The position numbers and the translations under genes were made by a program. 64,000 bases of DNA from Porticoccus sp. W117 (GTDB taxonomy: Bacteria > Pseudomonadota > Gammaproteobacteria > Pseudomonadales > Porticoccaceae). Below are positions 1-9,240 of the stretch, piece by piece. How positions within the stretch are numbered: the first letter of the stretch is position 1; each line of letters starts with the position of its first letter. The stretch lies in contig NZ_JATAAF010000013.1 in the NCBI RefSeq assembly GCF_030341905.1, positions 1 through 64,000 on the forward strand. The letters are read 5' to 3'. The notes beneath the pieces were generated by a model. It saw nothing but the letters and a program-made list of their open reading frames with translations. It searched no databases and was not told where the DNA came from.

Positions 1-74
1 TCAACCTGGTCAACAACGGACAATTTAAAGGCTAACGAATAATCACGCTGAGTGCGCTTAGCTGTTGATTTCAT
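1..74 (-). CDS. IS3-family transposase OrfA, N-terminal fragment
   Basis: On the minus strand an ATG at 74 opens a frame beginning MKSTAKRTQRDYSLAF, followed by KLSVVDQVE, and running off the window edge. This is the typical beginning of the small helix-turn-helix protein (OrfA) of IS3-family elements, which binds the IS ends and is fused to the DDE transposase OrfB by ribosomal frameshifting. A GGAAAG ribosome binding site lies 5 bases before the ATG. Only about 24 codons are visible, so it cannot be said whether the element is intact. Confidence 0.7.
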   Translation of the reverse strand, partial: MKSTAKRTQRDYSLAFKLSVVDQV

Positions 75-127
75 ATCACTTTCCAATTTGGTGATTGAAA
101 AGTGTCAACGTTATTCAGGACGGGACA
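1..127 (-). mobile_element. End of an IS3-family insertion sequence (continues beyond window start)
   Basis: The segment holds the start of an OrfA-type transposase and its upstream end. Read on the minus strand, the end begins TGTCCCGTCCTGAATAACG, about 50 bases before the transposase start codon, as expected for an IS3-family terminal inverted repeat. The exact boundary (near 127) is inferred from the short distance to the next genomic feature, a terminator at 136. The other end and the target duplication lie outside the window. Confidence 0.6.
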
Positions 128-135
128 CTGCTAAA

Positions 136-172
136 CAAAAAGCCCCGCTTCCATAGAAAGCGGGGCTTTTTG
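136..172. terminator. Bidirectional intrinsic terminator
   Basis: A perfect 15-bp stem (136-150 with 158-172) encloses a 7-base loop. The GC core is flanked by A5 on one side and T5 on the other, so it can stop transcription from either strand. It lies just downstream of the minus-strand thioredoxin-like gene ending at 186 and next to the IS end, so it probably terminates that gene and may insulate it from the IS. Confidence 0.9.
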
Positions 173-185
173 TTTGCAGCCAGCT

Positions 186-1241
186 TTATTGTGCGTTGCT
201 GGCAGCTTCTTCCTGCATTCTTTTCTTGAAGCTCTTGGCGCGCTGGCCGGGGCCGCTTTCCGGATCCATGGAAATGGCGTGTTCGTAGTAGCTCAGAGAA
301 TCTTGCTGAGAGCCGCCAGTGGTGTTGGCGTTGATAATGCCTTTAAACAGGGCAGCGGATTGGCGCATGCCCATGGAGTAACTGTCGTCGGCAACAACGC
401 TCTGCATAAAGTTGACGCCGTTTTCGCCTTGATCGGCACCGATAAATGAGTCACCCAGCTGTGCCAGCAACCTTTCCAGATCGTGGCCCTCTTTGAGGTG
501 TTTGTAGTTGTCGAAAACTGCCAGTACTTTTTCCAGTCTTTCTTCTTTGCTGATATCGCGGCCAATGGCTTTCATATCCTTGGCGATTTTCTGACTTGTC
601 AGAATGGCGTTGTACTTGTTGAACAAAGCGTCGTCTTTACCTTTGGACAGTTCGGCAATCTCGATGATCTTGCCTTCGCGGTCGTCAACGATAGCGCTGT
701 CGTTGCTCACCAGTTTGTCCAGCAGGCGGGCGCGCTCTACACCAGAGGCTTTGGCGATTTGTTTTTGCAGTTTTGCGGTGGCCTGTTTGCCGTCGCGCAG
801 GGCTTGCAGGTTGGCGATGTATTTTTCAGCGCCGCCTTCTTCGTAGCCGGTCATCGCATAGCTTTTGGCGTTGCTGTCGGTGAGATAGATGCTGGGAAAG
901 CCTTCGGGCTGAAACACTTCTTGCCATTCTTCGTTGTGTTCCAGCTGTTCTTCACTGATCAATTCTTCGTCGTTGGGGAAGTCCAGTTCCACCAGCACCA
1001 GATTTTTCTTGGCGTAGTCCACAAACACGGGCTTGGACAGAACTTCTTCATCCAGCTTGATGCACCAGCCACACCAGTCGGAACCAGTGAAGTAAACAAA
1101 AATGTCCTTGCCTTCGGCTTTGGCGGTTTTTTGCGCCTGATCCATGTCAGTGATCCAGGGCTCAGGTTTTGCTGCCAGCGCGCCGCCAGCAACAGTCATT
1201 ACGGCAATGGAACACAGGGTTTTTGAAATGGCTTTTAACAT
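186..1241 (-). CDS. Exported thioredoxin-fold protein with WCGWC motif
   Basis: The 351-residue product starts with a signal peptide (about residues 1-23, cleavage near ALA-AKP) followed by a thioredoxin-like domain. Its active-site motif WCGWC (Cys57, Cys60) sits in the context FTGSDWCGWC, typical of the thioredoxin_7/DUF255-like family. The C-terminal 200 residues are helical and charged, with a tetratricopeptide-like region near the end. The expected role is a periplasmic disulfide reductase or redox-active chaperone; the substrate is unknown. The start is backed by a GGGAGTGC site 5-12 bases upstream. It is divergent from the transporter at 1465 and ends at a strong terminator. Confidence 0.75.
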   Translation of the reverse strand: MLKAISKTLCSIAVMTVAGGALAAKPEPWITDMDQAQKTAKAEGKDIFVYFTGSDWCGWCIKLDEEVLSKPVFVDYAKKNLVLVELDFPNDEELISEEQLEHNEEWQEVFQPEGFPSIYLTDSNAKSYAMTGYEEGGAEKYIANLQALRDGKQATAKLQKQIAKASGVERARLLDKLVSNDSAIVDDREGKIIEIAELSKGKDDALFNKYNAILTSQKIAKDMKAIGRDISKEERLEKVLAVFDNYKHLKEGHDLERLLAQLGDSFIGADQGENGVNFMQSVVADDSYSMGMRQSAALFKGIINANTTGGSQQDSLSYYEHAISMDPESGPGQRAKSFKKRMQEEAASNAQ

Positions 1242-1464
1242 GGTGCACTCCCGATAAATTTAAGGCAGCGAGTATGGGTGATGATCGTCCATTTGTCCCG
1301 TTAAGAATTGTTAATAAGTTTTTACGTTTTAATATATGGTTATTTTTGGAATTTTATTCCTTTATTTTCGGTTTTGTTTCCGTTGTAGATAGCTGATAAA
1401 GTTGCCCGGCGAGTGGGTTCCACAAAATTACAATACTGAATTACAACAAGGGTAGGGGGTTCTG

Positions 1465-2820
1465 ATGGCAGCGGCTGCCGGGCAACACGAAAACTGGTCA
1501 TCCCGTTTTGGGTTTTTAATGGCGTCGGTGGGCTTTGCCGTCGGCTTGGGTAATATCTGGCGCTTCCCCTACATGACCGGTGAGAACGGCGGCGCTGCTT
1601 TTGTACTGGTGTATCTGATTTGCGCCTTTGCCATCGGCGTGCCGATTTTGATGGCTGAGGTGATGATTGGCCGCCGAGGCAAATTGTCGCCTCCGGGCTC
1701 CATGGCAGCGGTTGCCAAGCAGGAAGGTACAAGCCGGGTGTGGGGTGCGGCTGGTGGTATGAATTTGTTAACCGCGCTGACCATTCAGGTGTTTTACTGT
1801 GTGATTGCCGGTTGGGTATTGAGCTACTTCTGGAAGGCTCTCAATACTGGCTTTGTGGGTATAGACGCCTCGGTTGCGGAGTCAACCTTTACGGCAACGG
1901 TGCAGGATGTGCCCGGTATGCTGCTGTGGACAGCTATTGCCCTTGGCGTAACCGGTTTTATTATTTACCGGGGCGTGCAAGACGGCATCGAGAAAGCGGT
2001 AAAGATAATGATGCCCACTCTGTTTCTGTTGTTGGTGGCGCTGGTTATTTACCATATGTTTGCCGGTGGTTTTCCGGAGGCGGTGGACTACCTGTTTAGC
2101 GCAGACTTCAGCAAGATTACCGGCGCTGTTTGGCTGGCAGCCATTGGCCAGGCATTCTTCTCTGTGGGCGTGGGTATGGCCGGGATGATGACCTTTGGTG
2201 CTTACCTGCCGCAATCCATCTCCATCAGCAAATCTGTATTCATCATTGTTTTAGCCGACACCTTTGTGGCGCTGCTCGCTGGCTTTGCCATATTCCCCGC
2301 GGTGTTTGCCAACGGTTTGGATCCGCAAAGCGGCCCCGGTTTGATCTTTAAAACCCTGCCGGTGGCGTTTTCCCAAATGCCCGGTGGTTACGGAGTGAGT
2401 ATTGTCTTTTTCATGTTGTTGTCAGTGGCAGCCATTACCTCCATGGTTGGTTTGCTGGAGCCATTGATTTCCTGGGCGGAAGAGCGCAAAAACACCAGCC
2501 GCCAAAAAAGTGCCATCATCATTACCTTGATTACCGCCGCTATCAGTGTGCTTTCTATTTTGGCGTTTAGTGGCCAAATGACCTGGACGCTCTTTGGTCA
2601 TACCTTTGGCGATTTAATGGATGTGTTCTCCAGTCGCTTGCTGTTGCCATTGGGCGGTTTGTTTATCGCCATATTTGCCGGTTGGTTTATCAGCCGCAAA
2701 TCCAGTATGGATGAACTGGATATTCAAAACCCGATTGTTTATCAGGCGTGGCGCTTCTTTATTCGTTTTGTGGCGCCAGTGGCGGTGCTGATTATTTTGT
2801 TTAAAGGGATCACAGAATAA
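1465..2820 (+). CDS. Sodium-dependent transporter, neurotransmitter:sodium symporter (SNF) family
   Basis: This 451-residue, very hydrophobic protein opens with the family hallmark in the first helix (GLGNIWRFPYMTGENGG), which in LeuT relatives forms part of the sodium and substrate sites. Eleven to twelve membrane segments can be followed along the sequence, matching the bacterial NSS length. It probably imports an amino acid or amine with sodium in the inner membrane; the substrate cannot be read from sequence. The start has an AGGGGG ribosome binding site 6 bases upstream. A TlpA-like gene follows 108 bases later on the same strand. Confidence 0.85.
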   Translation: MAAAAGQHENWSSRFGFLMASVGFAVGLGNIWRFPYMTGENGGAAFVLVYLICAFAIGVPILMAEVMIGRRGKLSPPGSMAAVAKQEGTSRVWGAAGGMNLLTALTIQVFYCVIAGWVLSYFWKALNTGFVGIDASVAESTFTATVQDVPGMLLWTAIALGVTGFIIYRGVQDGIEKAVKIMMPTLFLLLVALVIYHMFAGGFPEAVDYLFSADFSKITGAVWLAAIGQAFFSVGVGMAGMMTFGAYLPQSISISKSVFIIVLADTFVALLAGFAIFPAVFANGLDPQSGPGLIFKTLPVAFSQMPGGYGVSIVFFMLLSVAAITSMVGLLEPLISWAEERKNTSRQKSAIIITLITAAISVLSILAFSGQMTWTLFGHTFGDLMDVFSSRLLLPLGGLFIAIFAGWFISRKSSMDELDIQNPIVYQAWRFFIRFVAPVAVLIILFKGITE

Positions 2821-2928
2821 TCAGCGCTGTTTATTGTGTTTTGCGGTAACAGTGTCAAGAAATGTGAAATGGGCGGCGTTGATACGCTTGCTGTGGCAAA
2901 CTCCTTGCCGCTATTTTGGAGAGACGTC

Positions 2929-3414
2929 ATGAAAAAGCTGTTAGCCCCTTTATTTGCCGTTGCCCTGTTGTTGCCCGTTGTTGCCAATGCCGAGCCCATC
3001 GAGTTTTCGTTTCCGGATCGTGAAGGCGAAGTGCACAATTTGTCCGATCATAAAGGCAGGTACGTGCTGGTGGACTTCTGGGCCTCCTGGTGCGTTCCCT
3101 GTCGCAAGCAGACGCCACACTTGAAGAAGTTTGAGCAGGAAAACCACTACGACAATCTGGTTGTGATGGGTATTTCCATGGACGACGATGTTGATGCCTG
3201 GGTGGATGCTCTGGATGAAGACCAGCCTCTGGGACTGCAGTTAATCTGTGAAGATAATTTTGATGATGATCTGGCAGTGAAGCTGGATATCTATGGCATC
3301 CCCCGTTTTGTGCTGTTTGGCCCCAGCGGCGAAGTGGTAGATGGTGAGCTGCCTCAGCCCAGTGATGACAATTTTAAATCCACCGTTGAAAAGCATGTTG
3401 GTGCGGCGCATTAA
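2929..3414 (+). CDS. TlpA-like exported thioredoxin
   Basis: The 161-residue product has a signal peptide (residues 1-21, VVANA-EP) and a TlpA/ResA-type thioredoxin domain with the motif WASWCVPC (Cys55, Cys58) and a later cis-proline segment YGIPRFVLFG. Such proteins reduce periplasmic disulfides, often for cytochrome c maturation. An upstream in-frame ATG at 2836 was rejected, because the one at 2929 has a good GGAGAG site and begins the signal peptide directly. It is the second thioredoxin-fold protein within 3 kb. Confidence 0.8.
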   Translation: MKKLLAPLFAVALLLPVVANAEPIEFSFPDREGEVHNLSDHKGRYVLVDFWASWCVPCRKQTPHLKKFEQENHYDNLVVMGISMDDDVDAWVDALDEDQPLGLQLICEDNFDDDLAVKLDIYGIPRFVLFGPSGEVVDGELPQPSDDNFKSTVEKHVGAAH

Positions 3415-3452
3415 GCCCGCTTAGGTTGTAACAACAGTCAGTCTTTTGGCTT

Positions 3453-4697
3453 CTAAATCCGCGAAACTTCGGCTATGGGCAGCTTGATGGTGAAGGTGGC
3501 TCCTTTGCCACTGCTGCTTTCTATTTCGATAGAGCCTTTATGCTTATTGGTTACAATTGAGTGGGCAATAGCCAAGCCTTGACCTGTTCCCTGGCCCACT
3601 TCTTTGGTGGTGAAGAACGGGTCAAAAATTTTGTGTTGAATACTCTCTGAAATCCCCGGCCCTGTATCTGCTATACGGATCACTATCTGTTTTTTTTGGT
3701 TTCGACCTGTGGTAATGGTAATTCGGCCACCTGCACAACCGGCCTCTTTGAGTTGGCCTGAAATGGCTTGTACCGCGTTAAGAATAATGTTGATCAAGAC
3801 CTGATTCAGTTCCGCCGGGAATCCGGGCACTTTAGGTAACGTAGTGTCCAGACTGGTTTCAAAATCAATAATATCCTTGCATTCGCTGCGTATTACGATA
3901 AGAGTGTTCTCAATGGCATTGTTGATGTCTACAAGTTGTCTGTTGTTGCTGCCTGGATGAGAAAACCCTTTCATGGCAGAGACGATTTCTGCGATGTTTT
4001 TCATGCCGTCACAAGATTGTTTCAAGGCTTCCGGTATTTCCTCAGTGAGAAACTCCATATCTGCTTCTTCCAATAGCTGTTTCCCTTCTTCTGCCAGAGA
4101 GCCTGAAGTGCGCTGCAATAGTGATTGCATCTGCTGAAACAGTTCCATCACTTCGCCAAATGAGCGTTCCAGAAATTCCAGGTTATTGTGGACGAACTGC
4201 ACTGGAGTGTTAATTTCGTGGGCGATGCCAGCAGCTAATTGGCCAATGGCCTCCAACTTTTGAGCTTGTAGCAATTGCTGCTGAAGCTGGGCTTTTTCTT
4301 CAATATCCCGAAACACGACAACTGCGCCAATCTGCTCTCCTTCTGCGGAAATCACTGGAGCGCCATTTACCTCAATTAACTTCATCGGTGAATCTTCACC
4401 ATGTTTCTGAATGCACATGCCAACATTGTGGGTAGTCTCCCCAGCCATGGCGCGAGCCAGTGGTAGCTGTTCCGGAGGGAAGGGGGTCGTACGATCGGTT
4501 TTGAACATGCCGTAGGTATTGCTCCAACTGTCGGGATCTACAGAAGAAGCGCCCAAGCCATGGATTTTATTCGCTGCTTTGTTGAAATGGGTGAAGTTGC
4601 CTTCCATGTCGCATACCACAACGCCGTCGTTAAGACTTTCGATAATGGCCAGCAGGGTGTCCTTATCATTGGGCATGCCTGGATGCTGGTTTGCCAT
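3453..4697 (-). CDS. PAS-domain sensor histidine kinase, cytoplasmic
   Basis: The 414-residue kinase has no membrane segment. Residues 10-135 form a PAS domain (LNDGVVVCDMEGNFTHFNKA). The phospho-acceptor His160 lies in GQLAAGIAHEINTPVQF, and the C-terminal HATPase_c domain shows its N-box (NAVQAI) and G-boxes (DTGPGIS, GQGTGQGLAI). The HEINTPVQF signature and the helix that follows closely match the kinase encoded at 5823, so the two are probably paralogues. It is divergent from the cytochrome c peroxidase operon 170 bases away and may feed the same response regulators; that link is inferred from position and similarity. Confidence 0.85.
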   Translation of the reverse strand: MANQHPGMPNDKDTLLAIIESLNDGVVVCDMEGNFTHFNKAANKIHGLGASSVDPDSWSNTYGMFKTDRTTPFPPEQLPLARAMAGETTHNVGMCIQKHGEDSPMKLIEVNGAPVISAEGEQIGAVVVFRDIEEKAQLQQQLLQAQKLEAIGQLAAGIAHEINTPVQFVHNNLEFLERSFGEVMELFQQMQSLLQRTSGSLAEEGKQLLEEADMEFLTEEIPEALKQSCDGMKNIAEIVSAMKGFSHPGSNNRQLVDINNAIENTLIVIRSECKDIIDFETSLDTTLPKVPGFPAELNQVLINIILNAVQAISGQLKEAGCAGGRITITTGRNQKKQIVIRIADTGPGISESIQHKIFDPFFTTKEVGQGTGQGLAIAHSIVTNKHKGSIEIESSSGKGATFTIKLPIAEVSRI

Positions 4698-4866
4698 AGT
4701 ATTGCTCGCTTCTAATGGTTGGAAAAGATAATACCCATAAAAAGTTAAAGGTTATTGGCTGGTATGTCGATAAGGTAAAAATTGTAAAAAGTTGGATACA
4801 AATTGAATTGAAGCTGATTTATCCTACGGCAATCGCTAGCGGTTTGCTACATAAAGGAGAGTAGTA

Positions 4867-5826
4867 ATGAAGTGTCTGAACCGTTGCGGCAAAAGGCGTG
4901 TATTTATCCCCCTGTTATTCTTTTTTAGCTTGTCATCTCAAAGCGAGCCAATAGTCCCGATAACCTCTCCCAGTGGCCTGAACGAACGTGAGGTGCAGCT
5001 CGGTAAGCGCCTGTTTCACAGTACAGAATTGTCTCGCGATAACAGCATTTCCTGCGCTTCTTGCCACAAGGTTGGCGGTGGAGGTGACGATGATTTGCCT
5101 TTTGCTGTGGGAGTGGATGGCCAGGTTGGGCCAATCAATTCCCCGACGGTGCTCAATAGTAGCCTTAATGCCTTCCAGTTTTGGGATGGCCGTGCTGCCA
5201 CCCTTGAAGAGCAGGCAGAGGGGCCCATACACAACCCCCTGGAGATGGGCAGTTCCTGGCAAGAGGTAATTGAAAAGCTGTCCGGTAGCTCAGCTTGGGT
5301 GGATGAATTTCGAGAGGTTTATCAAGACGGTATTACGTCGGTCAATATTGCTCGCGCTATTGCCACCTATGAACGTGCGCTGGTAACGCCGAATTCCCCC
5401 TTTGACCGCTATTTGCAAGGAAATGAGTCGGCCATTGAAGATCAAGCCAAAGAAGGCTATCGGTTGTTTAAGCGTATGGGCTGTGTGTCTTGCCACCAGG
5501 GACAGAATGTAGGGGGCAATATGTTTCAACAGTTTGGCATCATGGGGGATTATTTTCGTGACAGGGGCAGTATTACTGAGGCGGATTACGGCCGCTTTAA
5601 TGTTACCGGGAAAGAGCGAGACCGCTATACCTTCAAAGTGCCCGGGCTGCGCAATGTGGCACAAACGGCCCCCTACTTTCACGATGGCAGCGCAGAAACC
5701 TTGCCCGATGCCATCCGCACGATGGCGCGCTATCAGCTGGGAAGGGGAATAACGGCTGATCAGGTAAGGGCAATTGAAGCATTTTTAAAATCGCTATCCG
5801 GGCAAGTCAGGGAGGATTTGTTATGA
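4867..5826 (+). CDS. Di-heme cytochrome c peroxidase / MauG-family protein
   Basis: The 319-residue protein carries an N-terminal export signal (hydrophobic stretch at about 12-25) and two heme c attachment sites, CASCH (Cys63-His67) and CVSCH (Cys206-His210), in the arrangement of bacterial di-heme peroxidases. The family reduces hydrogen peroxide in the periplasm or oxidises specific protein residues (MauG). AAAGGAGAG precedes the ATG. Its stop overlaps the start of the kinase at 5823 by 4 bases (ATGA), so the two are translationally coupled. This suggests that the periplasmic heme protein is part of, or the output of, the signalling system. Confidence 0.85.
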   Translation: MKCLNRCGKRRVFIPLLFFFSLSSQSEPIVPITSPSGLNEREVQLGKRLFHSTELSRDNSISCASCHKVGGGGDDDLPFAVGVDGQVGPINSPTVLNSSLNAFQFWDGRAATLEEQAEGPIHNPLEMGSSWQEVIEKLSGSSAWVDEFREVYQDGITSVNIARAIATYERALVTPNSPFDRYLQGNESAIEDQAKEGYRLFKRMGCVSCHQGQNVGGNMFQQFGIMGDYFRDRGSITEADYGRFNVTGKERDRYTFKVPGLRNVAQTAPYFHDGSAETLPDAIRTMARYQLGRGITADQVRAIEAFLKSLSGQVREDLL

Positions 5827-8060
5827 GTAAACAAGCCATTCTTTCTGTATACGCCAAGGTTTTGATAGGCCTCTTTTTGGTGCTACTGGTGACTTTTTCC
5901 TTGTTGAGTATCAATAGGTACAGTGCCAGCTATGAGTACCAGAAGAGTTTGCTGTCAAAGCTACGGTTGTCATCACAACAACTGCATGCCCAGCTTCTGG
6001 AGGTACGAGGTGGGTTTGTTGTTGATTATGATGGCATGGTTGAAAAAGTATCTGAAATCAATAATCTGCTGTCCTCGTTTGCCAGCTCTAATTCGTTAAA
6101 TTCCCAGTTGTCGGAGGAAGAGAAATCTGTTTTTGGCGGTTGGTTGGAGGGGCAGAAAAAGATTGATATCTCCTCTGCTGGCCTTGTTGCTGCGCAGTCC
6201 AGCCGTGCACAGGTTGTTGAAGACTTTAAATCTAATTTTTCGGTATTCAGAAATTCCCAGCTCATTGTTTTTCAACTCATAGCAGATCTTCGCCAGATGC
6301 ACGCGGATAATCGAGTGTTGAATGATGATTTGGATAAGCTGGAGGCGAATGCTTTAAAAGCCATTCACGCAATGATTGATGAAAACGATAGCGCCCTTGA
6401 TAGCAGTTTGAGCATTATCCGGGAGAGACACAGAAAATCATTTGAGGATATTGACGAATTCTTAGGGTTTATTATTGGCCACTTCAAAGTTATTAATACC
6501 AGGGAGTCAATAATAAGTGACATCGTCAGGGATGAAGTGGTGCTCTCAAAGGATTTTGAAGAACAGCTGGATGTTTTTGAGTACAAACTGGATGGCGAGT
6601 ATCACCAGCACAGCCAGCGTTCATCAATGTATCGCTACGGTTTTGGTGCAGTGGCGCTGATTGTTCTTTTTTATGGCATATTTCAAGCGGTGCGGTCTGG
6701 CAGATTGGCGAGTCAGCTGTTGGTGCATAACGAAAACCTGGAAGAAGTGGTTGCCAAACGTACAGAAAATCTGAAGCTGGCTACTGATAATTTGCAGGCT
6801 GAACAAAAAGAGCGGGAAAAAGCTCTGATAGAGTTAAAAGAATCGAGAGAGATGCTGGATGCCATCATTAACAATCTTCACGGTTGTGTGTATGAGTACG
6901 ATATCGTTGATGATTCGGTAAGCTATATGAGCCGAGGCTCTGAAGATATTTGGGGTGTCAGCCCCAGAGAAATGTCTACCAAAGAGGATATCAGGAAATA
7001 TACCAATCAGGACGATTTGCCATCGGTGTGCAGCGCGTTTGAGCGATCATTGGATGAGCATGCGCCCTTTAATGTTGAATACAGAGTGATGCAAAAATCA
7101 GGGAATGAGCTCTGGGTGAGGGAGGTGGGTGTACCTATTGTTGAAAATGGTGCCGTCAAATCGGTTGTTGGTCTGGTGTCAGATATCAATGAATTCAAAA
7201 AAGCCGGCGAAGATAAAAAACGCATACAGGAAGAACTGCACCACGCGCAAAAAATGGAATCTGTGGGGCAGCTTGCTGCCGGTGTGGCTCATGAAATCAA
7301 TACCCCTGCTCAGTTTATTTCCGATAACCTGGTATTCCTTCAAGAATCGGCCGGTGAATTAATTGGCTTGGTGAAAGACATCGAGGCAGAAGTTGAAAAG
7401 AGCGGTGGGGAGTCTACAAGACAAGTCATCGGTGAATTACTTGATAGGGCGGATATGGACTACCTTGCTGATGAGGTGCCGCAAGCATTGTCGCAATCAG
7501 CGGGTGGTATCGAGCGCATAGCAACCATTGTTCGTGCTATGAAGGACTACTCCCACCCCGGAGAGTCTCTTGAATTTGCAGATATAAATGGGGCTTTGCA
7601 AAGTACTATTATCGTCTCCAAATCTGAATGGAAATATTTTGCCAAACTGGAAACAGCCTTCGATGAAGATCTCCCTATGGTTGAGTGTGTGGTGGGAGAT
7701 ATTAATCAGGTGGTGCTGAATATGATCGTCAATGCTGCCCATGCCATCGTCGATAAATTTGATGATCCCGATAATTTGGGTGGCTTGATTACTGTTCGAA
7801 CAAAAACTCTTGAGGAGCAAGTTTGTATAGAAATCAGTGATAACGGTGCGGGTATGTCGGAGTCGGTGAAAAATCGTATCTTCGATCAATTCTTTACTAC
7901 CAAGGAAGTAGGCAAAGGTACTGGCCAAGGGTTGAGTATTGCCTACCGACTTATCGTTGAAAACCACGGCGGAAAAATAGATGTGGAGAGTGAGCCTGGG
8001 GAGGGGGCAACATTCCGTATTGTATTGCCTGTATCACAATCTCAAAAAAACAAAAATTAG
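5823..8060 (+). CDS. Membrane sensor histidine kinase with periplasmic and PAS domains
   Basis: The 745-residue kinase has a first membrane helix (about 13-33), a periplasmic helical sensor region (about 34-270), a second membrane helix (about 272-290), a coiled coil and a PAS/PAC domain (about 345-455, ending VVGLVSDINEFKK). A DHp domain follows with His489 in LAAGVAHEINTPAQF, then a HATPase_c domain (NAAHAI, DNGAGMS, GKGTGQGLSI). It has no receiver domain, so phosphate must pass to separate regulators, most simply those encoded directly downstream at 8079 and 9241. It is coupled to the upstream cytochrome c peroxidase gene by an ATGA overlap. Confidence 0.9.
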   Translation: MSKQAILSVYAKVLIGLFLVLLVTFSLLSINRYSASYEYQKSLLSKLRLSSQQLHAQLLEVRGGFVVDYDGMVEKVSEINNLLSSFASSNSLNSQLSEEEKSVFGGWLEGQKKIDISSAGLVAAQSSRAQVVEDFKSNFSVFRNSQLIVFQLIADLRQMHADNRVLNDDLDKLEANALKAIHAMIDENDSALDSSLSIIRERHRKSFEDIDEFLGFIIGHFKVINTRESIISDIVRDEVVLSKDFEEQLDVFEYKLDGEYHQHSQRSSMYRYGFGAVALIVLFYGIFQAVRSGRLASQLLVHNENLEEVVAKRTENLKLATDNLQAEQKEREKALIELKESREMLDAIINNLHGCVYEYDIVDDSVSYMSRGSEDIWGVSPREMSTKEDIRKYTNQDDLPSVCSAFERSLDEHAPFNVEYRVMQKSGNELWVREVGVPIVENGAVKSVVGLVSDINEFKKAGEDKKRIQEELHHAQKMESVGQLAAGVAHEINTPAQFISDNLVFLQESAGELIGLVKDIEAEVEKSGGESTRQVIGELLDRADMDYLADEVPQALSQSAGGIERIATIVRAMKDYSHPGESLEFADINGALQSTIIVSKSEWKYFAKLETAFDEDLPMVECVVGDINQVVLNMIVNAAHAIVDKFDDPDNLGGLITVRTKTLEEQVCIEISDNGAGMSESVKNRIFDQFFTTKEVGKGTGQGLSIAYRLIVENHGGKIDVESEPGEGATFRIVLPVSQSQKNKN

Positions 8061-8078
8061 AGTCATATGGAGAAAAAT

Positions 8079-9239
8079 ATGAAACGGATTGCCTTTGTCG
8101 ACGATGATAAAAATGTCTTGGATGGTCTGCGCAGAATGCTGCGTTGTAATCGAAAAGAATGGAAAATGAATTTTTACCTATCCGGCGATGAATTGTTGTC
8201 AGAACTGGACGATAACTCGTTCGATATTATTGTCAGTGATATGCGTATGCCCCATATGAATGGTGGGGAATTGCTTTCCAGGGTTAAAGAACTATCGCCA
8301 TCTACGTTGAGGATTGTGCTTTCCGGGTATGCCAATGAAGAAATGATTTTGGAAAGTTTGCATGCCACTCATCAATTTATCTCCAAACCCGCAGACAGTG
8401 ACAAGATTACCAAATCAATCAATCGCGCTCTGCATCTTCAGGAATCACTGGAAGAGAGTGGAATAAAAGAATTTGTGGGTTCTATAGACGCCCTCCCCAC
8501 ATTGCCGGCGATCTACGATGAACTGATGCGAGAAACCTGTTCCGATGATTCTTCTCTGGAGCGGGTAGGGGAAATAATTGCTCGGGATGTGGCTCTTTCC
8601 GCCAACATATTAAAAATTGTTAACTCAGCATTTTTTGCCTTGGTCAGACATATAGAGTCACCCAGTCAGGCGGCCTCTATATTGGGGATGGACACCCTGA
8701 AAAACCTGGCGCTTTCCACCAGTGTGTTCTCCAGCTTTAAATCGGATCAAGGCAGCATTGAAGAAATAGAACGCCTTAACATGGCCACTCAGAGAGTGGG
8801 AGTTCTTTGTGGCAAACTTGGCAAGGAAAGTAGCTTGTCTGCCAGAGCTATTGATCATGGACAAATAGCGGGAATGATGTGCAATTTGGGTGAGTTGATT
8901 GTCCGCGTCTATCCTTCAGAGATGGCTGCCTGGAGTGGAGGTCAACCCAGTTTGTCACATGTGGGTAGCTATTTGTTGGGCATATGGGCAATGCCATTTC
9001 CGGTAGTGGAAGCGGTGCGTTGGCACCGTTGTCCGGCAGACAGCCAAATTGATGAGCTGTCTCCTTTGGCAGTCTTGCACTTCGCCTGGGCCCTGTTAAG
9101 TGCGCATGCGGATGGAGAAGAGATTGACCTCGAAAACGACAAACTGGATACGGACTATCTGAATACAGTCATCGGTGCTGAAACGCTGCAGCGATGGCTT
9201 CGTGTTACTGAAGAATTTTGCGATCAGGTAGATAGCTGA
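8079..9239 (+). CDS. Response regulator with HDOD output domain
   Basis: The receiver domain (residues 1-120) has the acidic pair at VDDD, the phospho-acceptor Asp54 in IIVSDMRMP and a conserved Lys in FISKPAD. The rest (about 130-386) is an HDOD domain (SIDALPTLPAIYDEL, ANILKIVNSAFF), a non-catalytic relative of HD domains found in signalling proteins linked to c-di-GMP, stress or motility. The start at 8079 has GGAG 6 bases upstream; an in-frame ATG at 8067 would add four residues and lacks such a site. It lies 18 bases after the kinase and 1 base before the next regulator. Confidence 0.85.
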   Translation: MKRIAFVDDDKNVLDGLRRMLRCNRKEWKMNFYLSGDELLSELDDNSFDIIVSDMRMPHMNGGELLSRVKELSPSTLRIVLSGYANEEMILESLHATHQFISKPADSDKITKSINRALHLQESLEESGIKEFVGSIDALPTLPAIYDELMRETCSDDSSLERVGEIIARDVALSANILKIVNSAFFALVRHIESPSQAASILGMDTLKNLALSTSVFSSFKSDQGSIEEIERLNMATQRVGVLCGKLGKESSLSARAIDHGQIAGMMCNLGELIVRVYPSEMAAWSGGQPSLSHVGSYLLGIWAMPFPVVEAVRWHRCPADSQIDELSPLAVLHFAWALLSAHADGEEIDLENDKLDTDYLNTVIGAETLQRWLRVTEEFCDQVDS

Positions 9240-9240
9240 T

